In this document: in pieces, positions 1-8,251 of the stretch
Layout: every line of letters begins with the position of its first letter
Numbering within the stretch: the stretch's first letter is position 1
NCBI GenBank assembly: GCA_964383905.1
Contig: CAYLJO010000080.1
Location: 1-25,574 of the forward strand
Length of the DNA: 25,574 bases
Direction of reading: 5' to 3'
From: CAYLJO01 sp964383905
GTDB taxonomy: Bacteria > Acidobacteriota > Blastocatellia > Pyrinomonadales > Pyrinomonadaceae
Program-made: the position numbers and the translations under genes
The notes under the pieces: generated by a model
What the model saw: the letters and a program-made list of their open reading frames with translations, nothing else
Told to the model about the DNA's origin: nothing
Database searches by the model: none

Positions 1-30
1 TCATTTCGCAAGGTTGGCTCCGGTCATCAC

Positions 31-210
31 TTGAGGATTCGCCAACAGTATCAGCAGCTCACGAAAGCCGTGGTCGAGCGGGCGCTGCAAGGCGAGCTGA
101 CTCACCACCTCGGCTACGAAAGGCATGACCCCGCGGGCAAGAACACCGGCAACTCCCGCAACGGGAAGTCCGCGAAAACGATCAAAGGCAAGCGCGGCCA
201 ACTTCAGATC
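31..210 (+). pseudogene. IS256 (Mutator) family transposase, N-terminal remnant
   Basis: The reading frame is open from the left edge of the window. From about base 46 it encodes a stretch typical of the N-terminal region of IS256-family transposases: QQLTKAVVERALQ, then ELTHHLGYERHDPAGK, then NTGNSRNGKSAKTIKG. Resemblance stops near base 210 (GQLQI), where the family would continue with a V-P-R-D-R-type segment. The frame instead runs into unrelated C/T-rich sequence. The catalytic DDE region is missing, so this is an internal fragment of a decayed element. The part left of the fragment lies outside the window. TTG at 31 is only the first possible start codon in the frame; no genuine start is implied. 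Confidence 0.8.
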
Positions 211-382
211 ACCTCCCACGCCCATCCCTGCTCCCCACCATCGCCTGCCATCTCCTCTCTTCATCCGCCTCTACGGCCAGGCCCATTCATCATGCCCCTC
301 CCTAATCAGCTTTTCCCCTCTCTTCAATCTCCATCGCGTCTCTGCTGACAGCTCAGACCACGTCGCCATGAAAGGAGCGTTG

Positions 383-442
383 AGAGTTCAAACTTTAGTT
401 TGTGGTGGTGCGGGGACACGCGCAAGCTTAAGTTTGAACTCT
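383..442. repeat. Imperfect inverted repeat (REP-like hairpin)
   Basis: AGAGTTCAAACTT at 383-395 is matched by its exact reverse complement at 430-442, with a 34-base spacer. Each arm also contains a small palindrome of its own, CAAACTTTAGTTTG at 389-402 and CAAGCTTAAGTTTG at 423-436. These look like two diverged copies of one unit in opposite orientation. A transcript would form a cruciform or hairpin. It is not followed by a T-run, so it does not look like a terminator. Confidence 0.6.
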
Positions 443-821
443 GAACCTCCATGCTTGAGGCTTCTTACTCCACGACCAGATCAAAAAATAGCCATGCATA
501 TTCTGCGCTTCATAACTGGTATAATACTAATAGTGGCAGTGAAGGCTCGCTGCTGATGTTCTTTGATTGATCTCGCCTAACATGGATGCTCACAGCCTAT
601 AGCTTGATCAGACAAGAGCGCGGGCGGGCGGATGAAACCCGACGAATCCCGACGAAATTTTTTTTTAATGGTGAAGAAGTGTCACCAAAAGTAACAGTTG
701 TGAAGAATGGAAGGGTCTGTCGAGCGGCGATAACAGGGTAAAGTCTGGTTGTTGAGCAGAGAGATGATCAAGCCGAAGAATCAAGTTGCTGTGATTCGGA
801 TGAGTCGCATGCAAGCGCACA

Positions 822-833
822 CCGCTATAGCGG
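822..833. repeat. 12-base palindrome upstream of hemE
   Basis: CCGCTATAGCGG is a perfect palindrome 79-90 bases before the hemE start. Imperfect symmetry extends outward as GCA...TGC. It could be an operator for a dimeric regulator or a cruciform remnant; the sequence alone does not decide. Confidence 0.35.
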
Positions 834-911
834 GTGCAATTGTTTTGAAAAGTCGGCGATATATGGCGTTCGCCAGTTAATGAAAAGTCCCGTCAAAGAG
901 CGAGCGAGTCA

Positions 912-1970
912 ATGACAGAGGAGATGCGCGGCGAGGACGCGCTGCGTGACAGCCCCTTTATGCGCGCGTGCTATCGCGAGCCTGTGCCGTACACGCCGGT
1001 ATGGTTGATGCGGCAGGCCGGCAGGTACATGCGCGAGTACCGCGAAGTGCGGGAGCACACCTCGTTCCTTGACCTCTGCAAGACGCCGGATCTGGCGGCG
1101 GAGGTGACGGTGACTGCCGCCGAGCGACTGGGCGTGGATGCCGCCATCATCTTCGCCGACATCCTGCTGGTTATCGAGCCGATGGGTCTCGACCTGGAAT
1201 TCAGCAAAGGCGAAGGGCCGACCATTCACAATCCCGTGCGGGTGGCGCGCGATGTCGAACGCTTGCGCGAAGTAGAGAGTGTGGACTCACTCGGTTTCGT
1301 TTTCGAGGCGATCCGCCGCGCGCGGCGCGCGCTTCCGCGCAATCTGCCGCTGATCGGTTTCGCGGGCGCACCCTTTACGCTCGCCTCATACATCGTCGAA
1401 GGCGGCGCGTCGAAGAATTACGTGCAAACAAAATCGATGATGTATACGGACAGCGGCGCATGGCATGCGATGATGAGGCTGATCGCACGTGCGATCAGCA
1501 AGTATCTCAACGCGCAGATCGAGGCGGGCGCGCAGGCCGTCCAACTCTTCGACTCGTGGGTCGGGTGCCTGGGTGTGGATGATTACCGCGAGTATGTTCT
1601 GCCGCACACGCACCGCGTCATCGCGAGCATTACGCCCGGCGCCCCGGTGATACATTTCGGCACCGGCACGGCGGCGCTGCTGGAACTGATGCGCGAAGCC
1701 GGGGGCGATGTGATCGGCCTGGACTGGCGGGTCGATCTGGATGCTGCCTGGAGACGTCTGGGTGATGTCGGGGTGATGGGCAACATGGACCCGGTTGCGC
1801 TCTTTGCGAAGCCGGATTTCATTCGCGCACAGGCGAAGCGAATTCTCGAACGCGCGGGGCGTCGCCCGGGACACATTTTTAATCTGGGCCATGGAATTCT
1901 GCCCGAAACGCCTGTTGACAACGTGATCGCGCTGGTTGAAGCAGTGCACGAAATGAGTCTGAAAGTCTAG
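912..1970 (+). CDS. hemE: Uroporphyrinogen III decarboxylase
   Basis: Cytosolic enzyme that removes the four acetate carboxyls of uroporphyrinogen III to give coproporphyrinogen III, in the shared late part of heme synthesis. At 352 residues it has the usual family length. The N-terminal family signature PVWLMRQAGRYM spans residues 29-40. FADI follows with Asp83, the residue equivalent to the catalytic aspartate. The second signature GFAGAPFTLASYIVEGG starts at 149 and includes the conserved tyrosine (160). The C-terminal FNLGHGILPETP carries conserved His327. The ATG at 912 has no strong Shine-Dalgarno sequence. It is the first gene of a + strand cluster with hemH and hemG, and the stop is 18 bases before the next start. 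A shadow ORF on the opposite strand is ignored. Confidence 0.97.
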   Translation: MTEEMRGEDALRDSPFMRACYREPVPYTPVWLMRQAGRYMREYREVREHTSFLDLCKTPDLAAEVTVTAAERLGVDAAIIFADILLVIEPMGLDLEFSKGEGPTIHNPVRVARDVERLREVESVDSLGFVFEAIRRARRALPRNLPLIGFAGAPFTLASYIVEGGASKNYVQTKSMMYTDSGAWHAMMRLIARAISKYLNAQIEAGAQAVQLFDSWVGCLGVDDYREYVLPHTHRVIASITPGAPVIHFGTGTAALLELMREAGGDVIGLDWRVDLDAAWRRLGDVGVMGNMDPVALFAKPDFIRAQAKRILERAGRRPGHIFNLGHGILPETPVDNVIALVEAVHEMSLKV

Positions 1971-1988
1971 AGAGTCTGGAGTTAGGAG

Positions 1989-2360
1989 ATGCCTATACTC
2001 AAGGGATTTGAAGATATACATGCTTGGCAGAAGGCGCGACAAGCTACGAGATCGATTTATGAGGTCACTGCAGAGAGTGATTTTGCTAAGGATTACGGTC
2101 TGCGAGACCAAATCAGACGCGCCATCGTCTCTATCATGGCGAATATTGCAGAAGGATTTGGTAGACGCTCAGATAAGGAGTTTGCGAACTTTTTAAATAT
2201 GGCTCATGGCTCAGTATCGGACGTTCAATCACATTTATATGTCGCTCTCGACTTAAACTACATAGATCAGGCTTCTTTTGCTAAGTTGTACGAGTTGCTC
2301 GACGAGGTTTCCCGTATGACGCTTGCCCTTGCCCAACATCTTCGAGCTTCTAAATTATGA
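1989..2360 (+). CDS. Four-helix-bundle protein (S23 / 23S rRNA intervening-sequence family)
   Basis: This 123-residue protein has the typical layout of the family first found encoded inside 23S rRNA intervening sequences. An N-terminal F-E-D-I-H-A-W-Q-K-A-R motif is followed by LRDQIRRAIVSIMANIAEGFGR at about 38-59, then the SDKEFANFLNMAHGSVSDV helix. The family has no known enzymatic activity. Related proteins serve as Avd, the accessory factor of diversity-generating retroelements, but no reverse transcriptase is visible here. The frame is closed by a stop just before the ATG, so 1989 is the only upstream start. AGGAG directly abuts it, which is unusually close. The gene is visibly AT-richer than hemE and hemH, and its stop overlaps the hemH start as ATGA. 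It looks like an insertion into the heme operon. Confidence 0.88.
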   Translation: MPILKGFEDIHAWQKARQATRSIYEVTAESDFAKDYGLRDQIRRAIVSIMANIAEGFGRRSDKEFANFLNMAHGSVSDVQSHLYVALDLNYIDQASFAKLYELLDEVSRMTLALAQHLRASKL

Positions 2361-3409
2361 GACTCCAAACTCCTTATGATGCGATTTTAATCCTCTCTTT
2401 TGGTGGGCCGGAAGGGATGGATGAGGTGATGCCTTTCCTCGAGAATGTGCTGCGCGGGAAGAATGTTTCGCCCGCCAGAATGCGTGAGGTGGCACATCAC
2501 TACGAATTGTTTGGCGGCGCCAGTCCGATCAACGCGCAGAACCGCGCGTTGATCGGAGCTCTGAAAGAGGAGCTCGAAGGGAATGGGCCGCACCTGCCGG
2601 TGTACTGGGGCAACCGGAACTGGCATCCGCTGCTGGCCGACACGCTGCGGCAGATGGCCGGCGATGGCATCAGGAATGCGCTCGCCTTCGTCACCTCAGC
2701 TTACAGCTCATATTCCAGTTGCAGGCAGTATCTTGAGGACATCGAGCGTGCACAGGCTGAGGCGGGGCCGCGCGCGCCGCATGTGGATAAACTGCGCGCC
2801 TTCTACAACCATCCGGGCTTTATTGAACCGAACGTCGAGAATGTTCGCGCCGCCCTCGAAAGGATTCCGGAGCTGCGGCGCTCGTCAGCAGAGATCGCCT
2901 TTACGGCTCATAGCATTCCAAGAGCGATGGCGGAGAACTGTGATTATCAGGCGCAGCTTCTTGAGGCATGCCAACTGGTTGCAGAACGTGTGGGCCATGA
3001 GCGCTGGCGGTTAGTGTTTCAGAGCCGCAGCGGGCCGCCGACACAATCATGGCTGGAGCCTGACATCGGCGACTACCTGCGCGAGTTGAAAGAGGGCGGG
3101 GCGAGCGATGTCGTCATCGCTCCGATCGGCTTCGTTTCAGATCACATGGAAGTTCTTTATGATCTTGACACGGAAGCTCGCCGGCTTTCCGCAGAGATCG
3201 GATTGAACATGGTCCGCGCCGCTACGGTGGGCACACACCCGACCTTCATCAAGATGGTCCGAGAATTGATTCTTGAGCGGACGGACCCAAATACTATCCG
3301 GCGGGCCCTGGGTACAAGAGGCCCAAGTCATGACGTTTGCCCGCCGGGCCACTGTATGATGGGAGCAGTAAGGCCCGCCGGCGGCATGCCGGATGCTGTT
3401 AAGCGATGA
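2357..3409 (+). CDS. hemH: Ferrochelatase (proto- or coproporphyrin type)
   Basis: Inserts Fe2+ into protoporphyrin IX or coproporphyrin III. At 350 residues it has the usual length. Visible family features are LSFGGPEG near the N-terminus, LFGGASPIN at 51-59, the FTAHSIP signature at 182-188 with the metal-binding His185, SRSGPPTQSWLEPD at 223-236, and GFVSDHMEVLYDLD with Glu265. The C-terminus carries Cys328 and Cys333 in the segment VCPPGHC, where some bacterial ferrochelatases have [2Fe-2S] ligands. Only two cysteines are clustered here, so a cluster is uncertain. The ATG overlaps the previous stop by ATGA, and its own stop overlaps the hemG ATG in the same way, so translation is probably coupled through the operon. 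Confidence 0.96.
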   Translation: MRLQTPYDAILILSFGGPEGMDEVMPFLENVLRGKNVSPARMREVAHHYELFGGASPINAQNRALIGALKEELEGNGPHLPVYWGNRNWHPLLADTLRQMAGDGIRNALAFVTSAYSSYSSCRQYLEDIERAQAEAGPRAPHVDKLRAFYNHPGFIEPNVENVRAALERIPELRRSSAEIAFTAHSIPRAMAENCDYQAQLLEACQLVAERVGHERWRLVFQSRSGPPTQSWLEPDIGDYLRELKEGGASDVVIAPIGFVSDHMEVLYDLDTEARRLSAEIGLNMVRAATVGTHPTFIKMVRELILERTDPNTIRRALGTRGPSHDVCPPGHCMMGAVRPAGGMPDAVKR

Positions 3410-4878
3410 TGGAAACGCAGCAACAGAGCGTGCGGCGCGTGGTCGTTATCGGCGGCGGCATCAGCGGTCTGGCGGCGGCGCATCGTCTCACAGAGCGAAG
3501 CGCGGAGGTGGGCTATCCGCTCGAAGTTTTGCTGCTCGAGGCAGGCCCGCGTCTCGGCGGCGTCATACGCACCGAACGGCGTGACGGTTTTCTGATCGAG
3601 GCCGGCCCCGATTCATTCATTTCGGAGAAACCGGAGGCGGTCGAACTGGCGAAACGCACCGGCCTTGCCCCTCACCTGATCGAAACAGATCCGGCGCACC
3701 GCAGGAGTTTCATTGTTCGCGGCGGGCGGGTGCACCCGGTTCCCGAAGGATTTCAATTACTCGCGCCGACGCGTCTCTGGCCCTTCCTTGCGAGCGAGAT
3801 TTTTAGTTGGACCGGAAAGGCACGGATGGCGCTTGACCTGATACTGCCGCGCCGCGCTGTGGCAAACGGCGACACGGACGAGAGCCTGGCGCAGTTTGTG
3901 CGTCGCAGGTTGGGTCGCGAAGCGTTGGAGCGTATGGCCCAACCGATGGTCGGCGGCATTTACACGGCCGATCCCGAACTTTTGAGTCTGCGCGCGACAA
4001 TGCCACGCTTTCTGGAGATGGAACGTACCCACCGCAGCCTGATCCGGGCCATGTGGAAGCAGCGCCGTAAATCGGGCGCGGCACAGTCGCAGGGAACGAG
4101 CGGCGCGCGCTACAGCCTCTTCCTCTCTTTTGATGGTGGGATGCAGATGCTCGTCGAAAAGCTGGCCGCACGGCTACCGAAAAACTGCGTTAAGCTGAAG
4201 GCAAGGGCCGAATCGCTGAACTTTGAAGCTGCGGCACAGCAATGGATGGTTCACGTAAACTCTCATCGCGCGATCAATGCCGATGCAGTCTGTCTGGCGC
4301 TTCCGGCTTACGCGGCGGCCGCTCTGTTGCACGCGACTGACGTCAAACTCGCCGCCGACCTCGAAGCGATTCCTTACGCATCAACGGCGACGGTCAATCT
4401 CGCCTACAGGCGCGCGCACGTCCCGCACCCGCTTGACGGATTCGGCTTCGTGGCGCCGCTCGTCGAACGGCGCGCGACGCTGGCCTGTACTTTCAGCAGC
4501 GTGAAATTTAAGGGGCGTGCACCCGAAGGTTATGAGCTTCTGCGCGCTTTCACCGGCGGCGCGCTGCAGCCGGAGATTTTTGCGCTCGACGAAAAAGAGA
4601 TGACGAGGGCGGTTTGTAATGACCTGCGGGAGCTGCTAGGGATTGAGAAATCTCCGCTCTTTGCTCATGTCGAGAAGTGGCCGCGCTCGATGGCCCAGTA
4701 CCACATCGGCCACACCGCAAGGGTTGAAAGAATCCGGCAGCATCTTCACCGCTTTCAGACGCTGCGGCTCGCAGGCAATGCCTACGGCGGGGCGGGCATT
4801 CCCGATTGCATTCGCAGCGGTGAGACGGCCGCTGACGAAATCCTCTCAACGATCTTTAAGCCGAAGAGGGGGATATGA
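3406..4878 (+). CDS. hemG: Oxygen-dependent protoporphyrinogen/coproporphyrinogen oxidase (HemG/HemY type)
   Basis: FAD enzyme that oxidises protoporphyrinogen IX (or coproporphyrinogen III) to the porphyrin, the step linked to ferrochelatase. At 490 residues it fits the HemY/PPOX flavoprotein family and not the small flavodoxin-like HemG of enterobacteria. A dinucleotide-binding fold opens the protein (VVVIGGGISGLAAAHRL, residues 12-28), followed by LLLEAGPRLGG. AGPDSFISEKPE follows. The C-terminal family motif LAGNAYGGAGIPDCIRSG binds the FAD tail. The start ATG overlaps the hemH stop. Gene order hemE-hemH-hemG(Y) matches the Gram-positive hemEHY operons; whether the substrate is copro- or protoporphyrinogen cannot be told from this sequence. 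The symbol follows common annotation usage; hemY or cgoX would be alternatives. Confidence 0.94.
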   Translation: MMETQQQSVRRVVVIGGGISGLAAAHRLTERSAEVGYPLEVLLLEAGPRLGGVIRTERRDGFLIEAGPDSFISEKPEAVELAKRTGLAPHLIETDPAHRRSFIVRGGRVHPVPEGFQLLAPTRLWPFLASEIFSWTGKARMALDLILPRRAVANGDTDESLAQFVRRRLGREALERMAQPMVGGIYTADPELLSLRATMPRFLEMERTHRSLIRAMWKQRRKSGAAQSQGTSGARYSLFLSFDGGMQMLVEKLAARLPKNCVKLKARAESLNFEAAAQQWMVHVNSHRAINADAVCLALPAYAAAALLHATDVKLAADLEAIPYASTATVNLAYRRAHVPHPLDGFGFVAPLVERRATLACTFSSVKFKGRAPEGYELLRAFTGGALQPEIFALDEKEMTRAVCNDLRELLGIEKSPLFAHVEKWPRSMAQYHIGHTARVERIRQHLHRFQTLRLAGNAYGGAGIPDCIRSGETAADEILSTIFKPKRGI

Positions 4879-4880
4879 AC

Positions 4881-4907
4881 CGCAGAGGACGCAGAGGACG
4901 TAGAGGG
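4881..4907. repeat. Three 9-base tandem units between hemG and the DUF58 gene
   Basis: CGCAGAGGA, CGCAGAGGA and CGTAGAGGG follow each other directly after the hemG stop, in the 73-base gap between two convergent genes. Short CGCAGAG-type tandem repeats of this kind occur between genes in many environmental bacteria. No hairpin with a T-run is visible here. Confidence 0.5.
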
Positions 4908-4951
4908 AAAGCGTAATGGAATTGGACCGGGTGGTAGCTCCCCCTAGCAAT

Positions 4952-6337
4952 TCATACATATATGACGTGGGAGGTGCGCCAGACGCTGGAGGGAATGGAA
5001 CCGGGCGTGGCGGTTGTGAGGAGGATGACAAACGTGCTGTGAGTAGATGTGGCGTCGGCACCGTACTGCGAAGGTGAACGCTCCTGCCCCTCTTCGTCAG
5101 TACCGGCATATTCCGGGCGTGGCGCAACCAGCGCAAGCCGGCGCAGGCAGGCATAGAGGTGCTCCGGGCCGACGCCGTAAAGCCCCGGTTCGTCGCCCAA
5201 TGCCAATCGCACTTCAGCGCGCTCGTCGATGAAGTGTTTGACGAGCGATGCGGCAAGGGTGACGCCGCGTTCGAAGCGCGCGCTCATCTCCTTGCCGCCG
5301 CTGCTCGAACGCGTATCGAGCGCAATGGTGATGCGCCGTTCATCTTCCGATGTGAACTCACGGACGGTCAAACGGCGGACGCGCGCCGTCGCCTTCCAAT
5401 CGATGTGGCGTAATTCGTCTTGCGGCTGGTAGTCGCGCAAGGAAAGAAGATCATGGCCGGCGCCGCGCCGCGTCGAGACGAGGCGCCCGGCGTTCATCGG
5501 CAGGAGATGCAATATGTCGCTGATCGCTTCCGGTTTCGGGTAGACGATGATGTCGACGTTACGCGCGCCGAGGCGGCGGTGGCGGCGGAAGAGCCCGAAG
5601 GGGAATTGCGTGGAGAGCTCGAAGCCGTTAATGAGCACGTGCCCGCGCTGCGGGAACAATTGTTCGACGCGCTGTTCGGCTGCCGCGCGATTCGGTACAT
5701 AGATGAAATATGCCAGGGCGCGTTTGATAAAGCGCCGACGCCTCCCTTTGCCCTTTTTTTCCGTCTCGCTCGCCGGGCCACGGGCTTCGACCAGAATAGA
5801 GAACGATGGGAACAGGCGTTTCGTGTTGCGGAGGATGACGATGACGGGCGCCGGCTCCCCGGCAAAGATGTGGTCGGGAAAGCGCGCGCTCACGACCAGG
5901 TCGCGCAGTGAGACGCGTGCCGCCGCCCAGGCGACGAAAAGCGTCGAGGCGAGCACAGAGAAGACCAGGAACAGAAGATTATTGTTGGTATTCCACGCGG
6001 CGAACGCCACGATGGCGAGGATGCCGAGAAAGATCAGTCCGCCCCGCGTCATCTCCACCGGAAAATCGATGCGCGAAACTTCGGCGCGCGCCGAACGCGC
6101 TAACGGCGGAACGACAAGGATTATCAGGAGCACGGCGATAACGAGCGAAGCGATGGCGGCAAGGGTGACCAGCTCGACATCTTCCGCGCGTTGCGCATAG
6201 ACCGTAACCACCGCCGTCCCCAAGCCGGTGAGCACCAGCAAGGTGCCTAAAATGGCGTTGCGCCATGCGCGAAGACGGCCCCTGGACGGAAGCGCCCCCG
6301 GCTGTTGGTTATCACCTTGGCGGCGAATTGTGCTCAT
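4952..6337 (-). CDS. DUF58 domain-containing membrane protein
   Basis: This 461-residue protein has four predicted membrane segments in the N-terminal third, at about 27-47, 54-78, 100-115 and 120-140. A long extramembrane part follows. The DUF58 core is clear at 290-326: RRGAGHDLLSLRDYQPQDEL, followed by RHIDWKATAR and later LTVREF. The remainder, with ITIALDTRSSS, looks like a von Willebrand A-type fold. Family members are usually encoded beside MoxR ATPases and are thought to act in envelope stress or in maturation of protein complexes, though exact roles are mostly unknown. Here the MoxR gene lies 122 bases upstream on the same strand. The usual third partner, a transglutaminase or a vWA protein, is absent because hemG ends convergently just downstream. 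A TAGAAT box lies 6 bases before the ATG and no clear ribosome binding site is seen. Confidence 0.9.
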   Translation of the reverse strand: MSTIRRQGDNQQPGALPSRGRLRAWRNAILGTLLVLTGLGTAVVTVYAQRAEDVELVTLAAIASLVIAVLLIILVVPPLARSARAEVSRIDFPVEMTRGGLIFLGILAIVAFAAWNTNNNLLFLVFSVLASTLFVAWAAARVSLRDLVVSARFPDHIFAGEPAPVIVILRNTKRLFPSFSILVEARGPASETEKKGKGRRRRFIKRALAYFIYVPNRAAAEQRVEQLFPQRGHVLINGFELSTQFPFGLFRRHRRLGARNVDIIVYPKPEAISDILHLLPMNAGRLVSTRRGAGHDLLSLRDYQPQDELRHIDWKATARVRRLTVREFTSEDERRITIALDTRSSSGGKEMSARFERGVTLAASLVKHFIDERAEVRLALGDEPGLYGVGPEHLYACLRRLALVAPRPEYAGTDEEGQERSPSQYGADATSTHSTFVILLTTATPGSIPSSVWRTSHVIYV

Positions 6338-6459
6338 CGGGAGATTCTACAGCTCAAGAGGGATCGTTTTGGAATCAAGGGTGGCCCCGTAAAGACTATT
6401 CCTTTTCTCAACGACGGTTAAGCAAACCAGGTGTCGCCCGGATGGAGGCATGGTCGCCC

Positions 6460-7446
6460 TTAGAGCGGCACGCTCACGGTCTTCATGATCTCTTTCAGCA
6501 CGGCCTCGGCCTCTTCGCTCCGGCGCAAAGACGAGGAGAAGCGCGAGCTGACAACGAGACGGTGCGAGAAGACCGGGATAACAAGACGCTTAATGTCGTC
6601 CGGCACACAGTAGTTGCGTTCCTCCGTGAGGGCCAGCGCCTGGGCCGCACGGAACAGTGCGAGCGTGCCGCGCGGGCTAACACCCAAATCGAGCATTTCC
6701 GAATCTCTTGTCGCGACGACGATACGCATCAAATAATCAACGAGCGCGTCATCAACCGAAACCTCTGCGACACTCTGTTGTAGTTCTACGATATCTTCTC
6801 CGGACATTACGGCGCGCAATTCTTCGAGCGGCTCGGCGTGTTCGCGGTCGCGCAGTATCTGTTTCTCGTCTGCGACGCCGGGGTAACCGATGCGCAGGCG
6901 GAGCATAAAACGGTCGAGCTGCGATTCGGGCAGCGGGTAGGTGCCATGATGCTCAATCGGGTTCTGCGTCGCCAACACGATAAAAGGCTGGGGTAAACGG
7001 TGCGTTACGCCTTCGACCGTGACGTGGCCTTCGGCCATCGCCTCCAGCAGCGCCGACTGTGTCTTCGGCGTGGTACGGTTGATCTCGTCGGCGAGCACGA
7101 TGTTGGCGAAGACCGGGCCCGGCTTCCACTCGAAGACCCCTGTGTGTTGGTTATAGATGGAGAGGCCGATCACGTCCGACGGCAGAAGGTCGGAGGTGAA
7201 TTGAATCCGTTGAAAGCTGCAGGAGAGGGCGCGCGCCAATGCGTGCGCGAGGGTGGTTTTGCCAACCCCGGGCACGTCCTCGATGAGCAGGTGGCCGCCG
7301 GCAATCAGTGTGACGATGGCGAGGCGCACCGCTTCCGGCTTTCCCTTGATGACGCTCTCAATAGCCGCCTGCAGCCGATCAATTTTTTCCACCGCGCTCG
7401 TGACGAGTCGCGCTGCTTCCCTGTCTGCCGTTTGCAACCGTCTCAT
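6460..7446 (-). CDS. MoxR family AAA+ ATPase
   Basis: This 328-residue ATPase matches the MoxR subfamily throughout. The Walker A motif is at 58-65 (VPGVGKTT) and Walker B at 116-124 (IVLADEINR). The family segment TTPKTQSALLEAMAEG follows at 125-140, sensor 1 (VLATQNPIE) at 158-165, and the lid segment SPRGTLALFRAAQALAL in the C-terminal part. MoxR proteins act as ATP-driven chaperones for the assembly or metal loading of partner complexes, often vWA or DUF58 proteins. The gene directly downstream encodes such a DUF58 protein, so the two probably form one unit. The ATG at 7446 lacks a strong Shine-Dalgarno sequence. No promoter was recognised in the 274-base region shared with the divergent pilin gene. 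Confidence 0.93.
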   Translation of the reverse strand: MRRLQTADREAARLVTSAVEKIDRLQAAIESVIKGKPEAVRLAIVTLIAGGHLLIEDVPGVGKTTLAHALARALSCSFQRIQFTSDLLPSDVIGLSIYNQHTGVFEWKPGPVFANIVLADEINRTTPKTQSALLEAMAEGHVTVEGVTHRLPQPFIVLATQNPIEHHGTYPLPESQLDRFMLRLRIGYPGVADEKQILRDREHAEPLEELRAVMSGEDIVELQQSVAEVSVDDALVDYLMRIVVATRDSEMLDLGVSPRGTLALFRAAQALALTEERNYCVPDDIKRLVIPVFSHRLVVSSRFSSSLRRSEEAEAVLKEIMKTVSVPL

Positions 7447-7720
7447 AGATTCTTCGCTACTCCGTGGCTGGCGCTCGGTTTATTTTACATGTTCAAGCCT
7501 GCCGCCGCACGCCGGGAAGTGCAACCGGCCAACCTTACTGATTCGACATGGTGGCGCGCAACGGCCGGAATTATTGAACCGGCTTCGGCTCAAGTGACGC
7601 CCTATCCGTCCGTGTAGTAAAATCCCAGATGGCAGTCCAGGCTGCGCGCTTGTGCGCAAAACAAAGATTTTACGAAACTATTAATGGCCTGATCCGTGTA
7701 TAGAATGGCATGGAGCACAT

Positions 7721-8206
7721 ATGAAACGAACCTACCAAAAACAGCGTGTGGAGCGTGGCTTTTCACTGATCGAACTGATGATCGTCATCGCCATCATCGG
7801 CATTCTGATCGGCGTCGGTGTTCCCGCGTGGCGCTTGATGATCCGCCGGGGCAATGAAACCGCGGCGATCACGCAGCTTGATGCGCTGAGAAAGCTTGAG
7901 GCCGATTATATAATGGGTCACAGCAAAGGTGACTATGGAACCTTTGATCAGTTGATCAAGGATGGCGGTCTTGACGAACGGTTTGCGGGCGATAAGCCGG
8001 TCGTGAGCGGTTATGTTTATACTTTGAAAATAGTATCGAGGTCGAGCAGCCAACCGGCCGGTTATAGCATTAACGCCGACCCGCAAGTAGCCGAAGGTAT
8101 AGGGGCGACCGGCAGGCGTCACTTTTACATTGACCCGAATGTGAGCGCTATCCGCGTCAACGATGATGAGCCCGCTAGGCCCACTGATCCGCCGCTCGGC
8201 AGATAA
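7721..8206 (+). CDS. Type IV pilin / pseudopilin-like protein
   Basis: This 161-residue protein has a class III prepilin signal. A short basic leader ends at Gly13, then Phe14-SLIEL starts the mature protein, with the conserved Glu at mature position 5 (Glu18). A hydrophobic helix of about 20 residues follows (MIVIAIIGILIGVGVPAW). Prepilin peptidase would cut between Gly13 and Phe14. The globular part is short and has no disulfide pair, which resembles type II secretion pseudopilins or minor pilins as much as a main pilin. No assembly ATPase, platform or secretin genes are in the window, so it is an orphan and the machine it serves is unknown. GGAG at 7712-7715 is well placed before the ATG. 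Confidence 0.88.
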   Translation: MKRTYQKQRVERGFSLIELMIVIAIIGILIGVGVPAWRLMIRRGNETAAITQLDALRKLEADYIMGHSKGDYGTFDQLIKDGGLDERFAGDKPVVSGYVYTLKIVSRSSSQPAGYSINADPQVAEGIGATGRRHFYIDPNVSAIRVNDDEPARPTDPPLGR

Positions 8207-8251
8207 CGCTGGGGCGCGGCGGCGGTTGCAGGCGCGGGAATAATCTATCGC

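Larger units (their letters stand above)
211..911. other. Gene-free region between the IS256 remnant and hemE
   Basis: About 700 bases with no convincing gene. The part at 215-350 is strongly pyrimidine-biased on the + strand. Bases 383-442 hold an inverted repeat. A directly repeated CCCGACGAA pair lies at 638-656 just before a T-run. A 12-base palindrome lies at 822-833. Open frames here have neither a ribosome binding site nor protein-like composition. The hemE promoter must lie in the right part, but no convincing -35/-10 pair was found. The region looks like decayed mobile-element sequence. Confidence 0.6.

Noticed and set aside
125..556. A 143-codon open frame on the + strand after the IS256 remnant
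   Set aside because: Composition is not protein-like, it spans the inverted repeat at 383-442, and there is no ribosome binding site.
840..867. TTGTTT/TATGGC or TTGAAA near TATATG as a hemE promoter
   Set aside because: Spacing or -10 quality is poor for each combination; not strong enough to report.
5420..5911. Long + strand frames opposite the DUF58 and MoxR genes
   Set aside because: They are mirror frames of high-GC coding sequence on the other strand, which has clear family motifs.
7676..7706. TATAGAAT upstream of the pilin gene as a promoter
   Set aside because: No -35 box at a suitable distance, and no -24/-12 sigma54 motif was found either.
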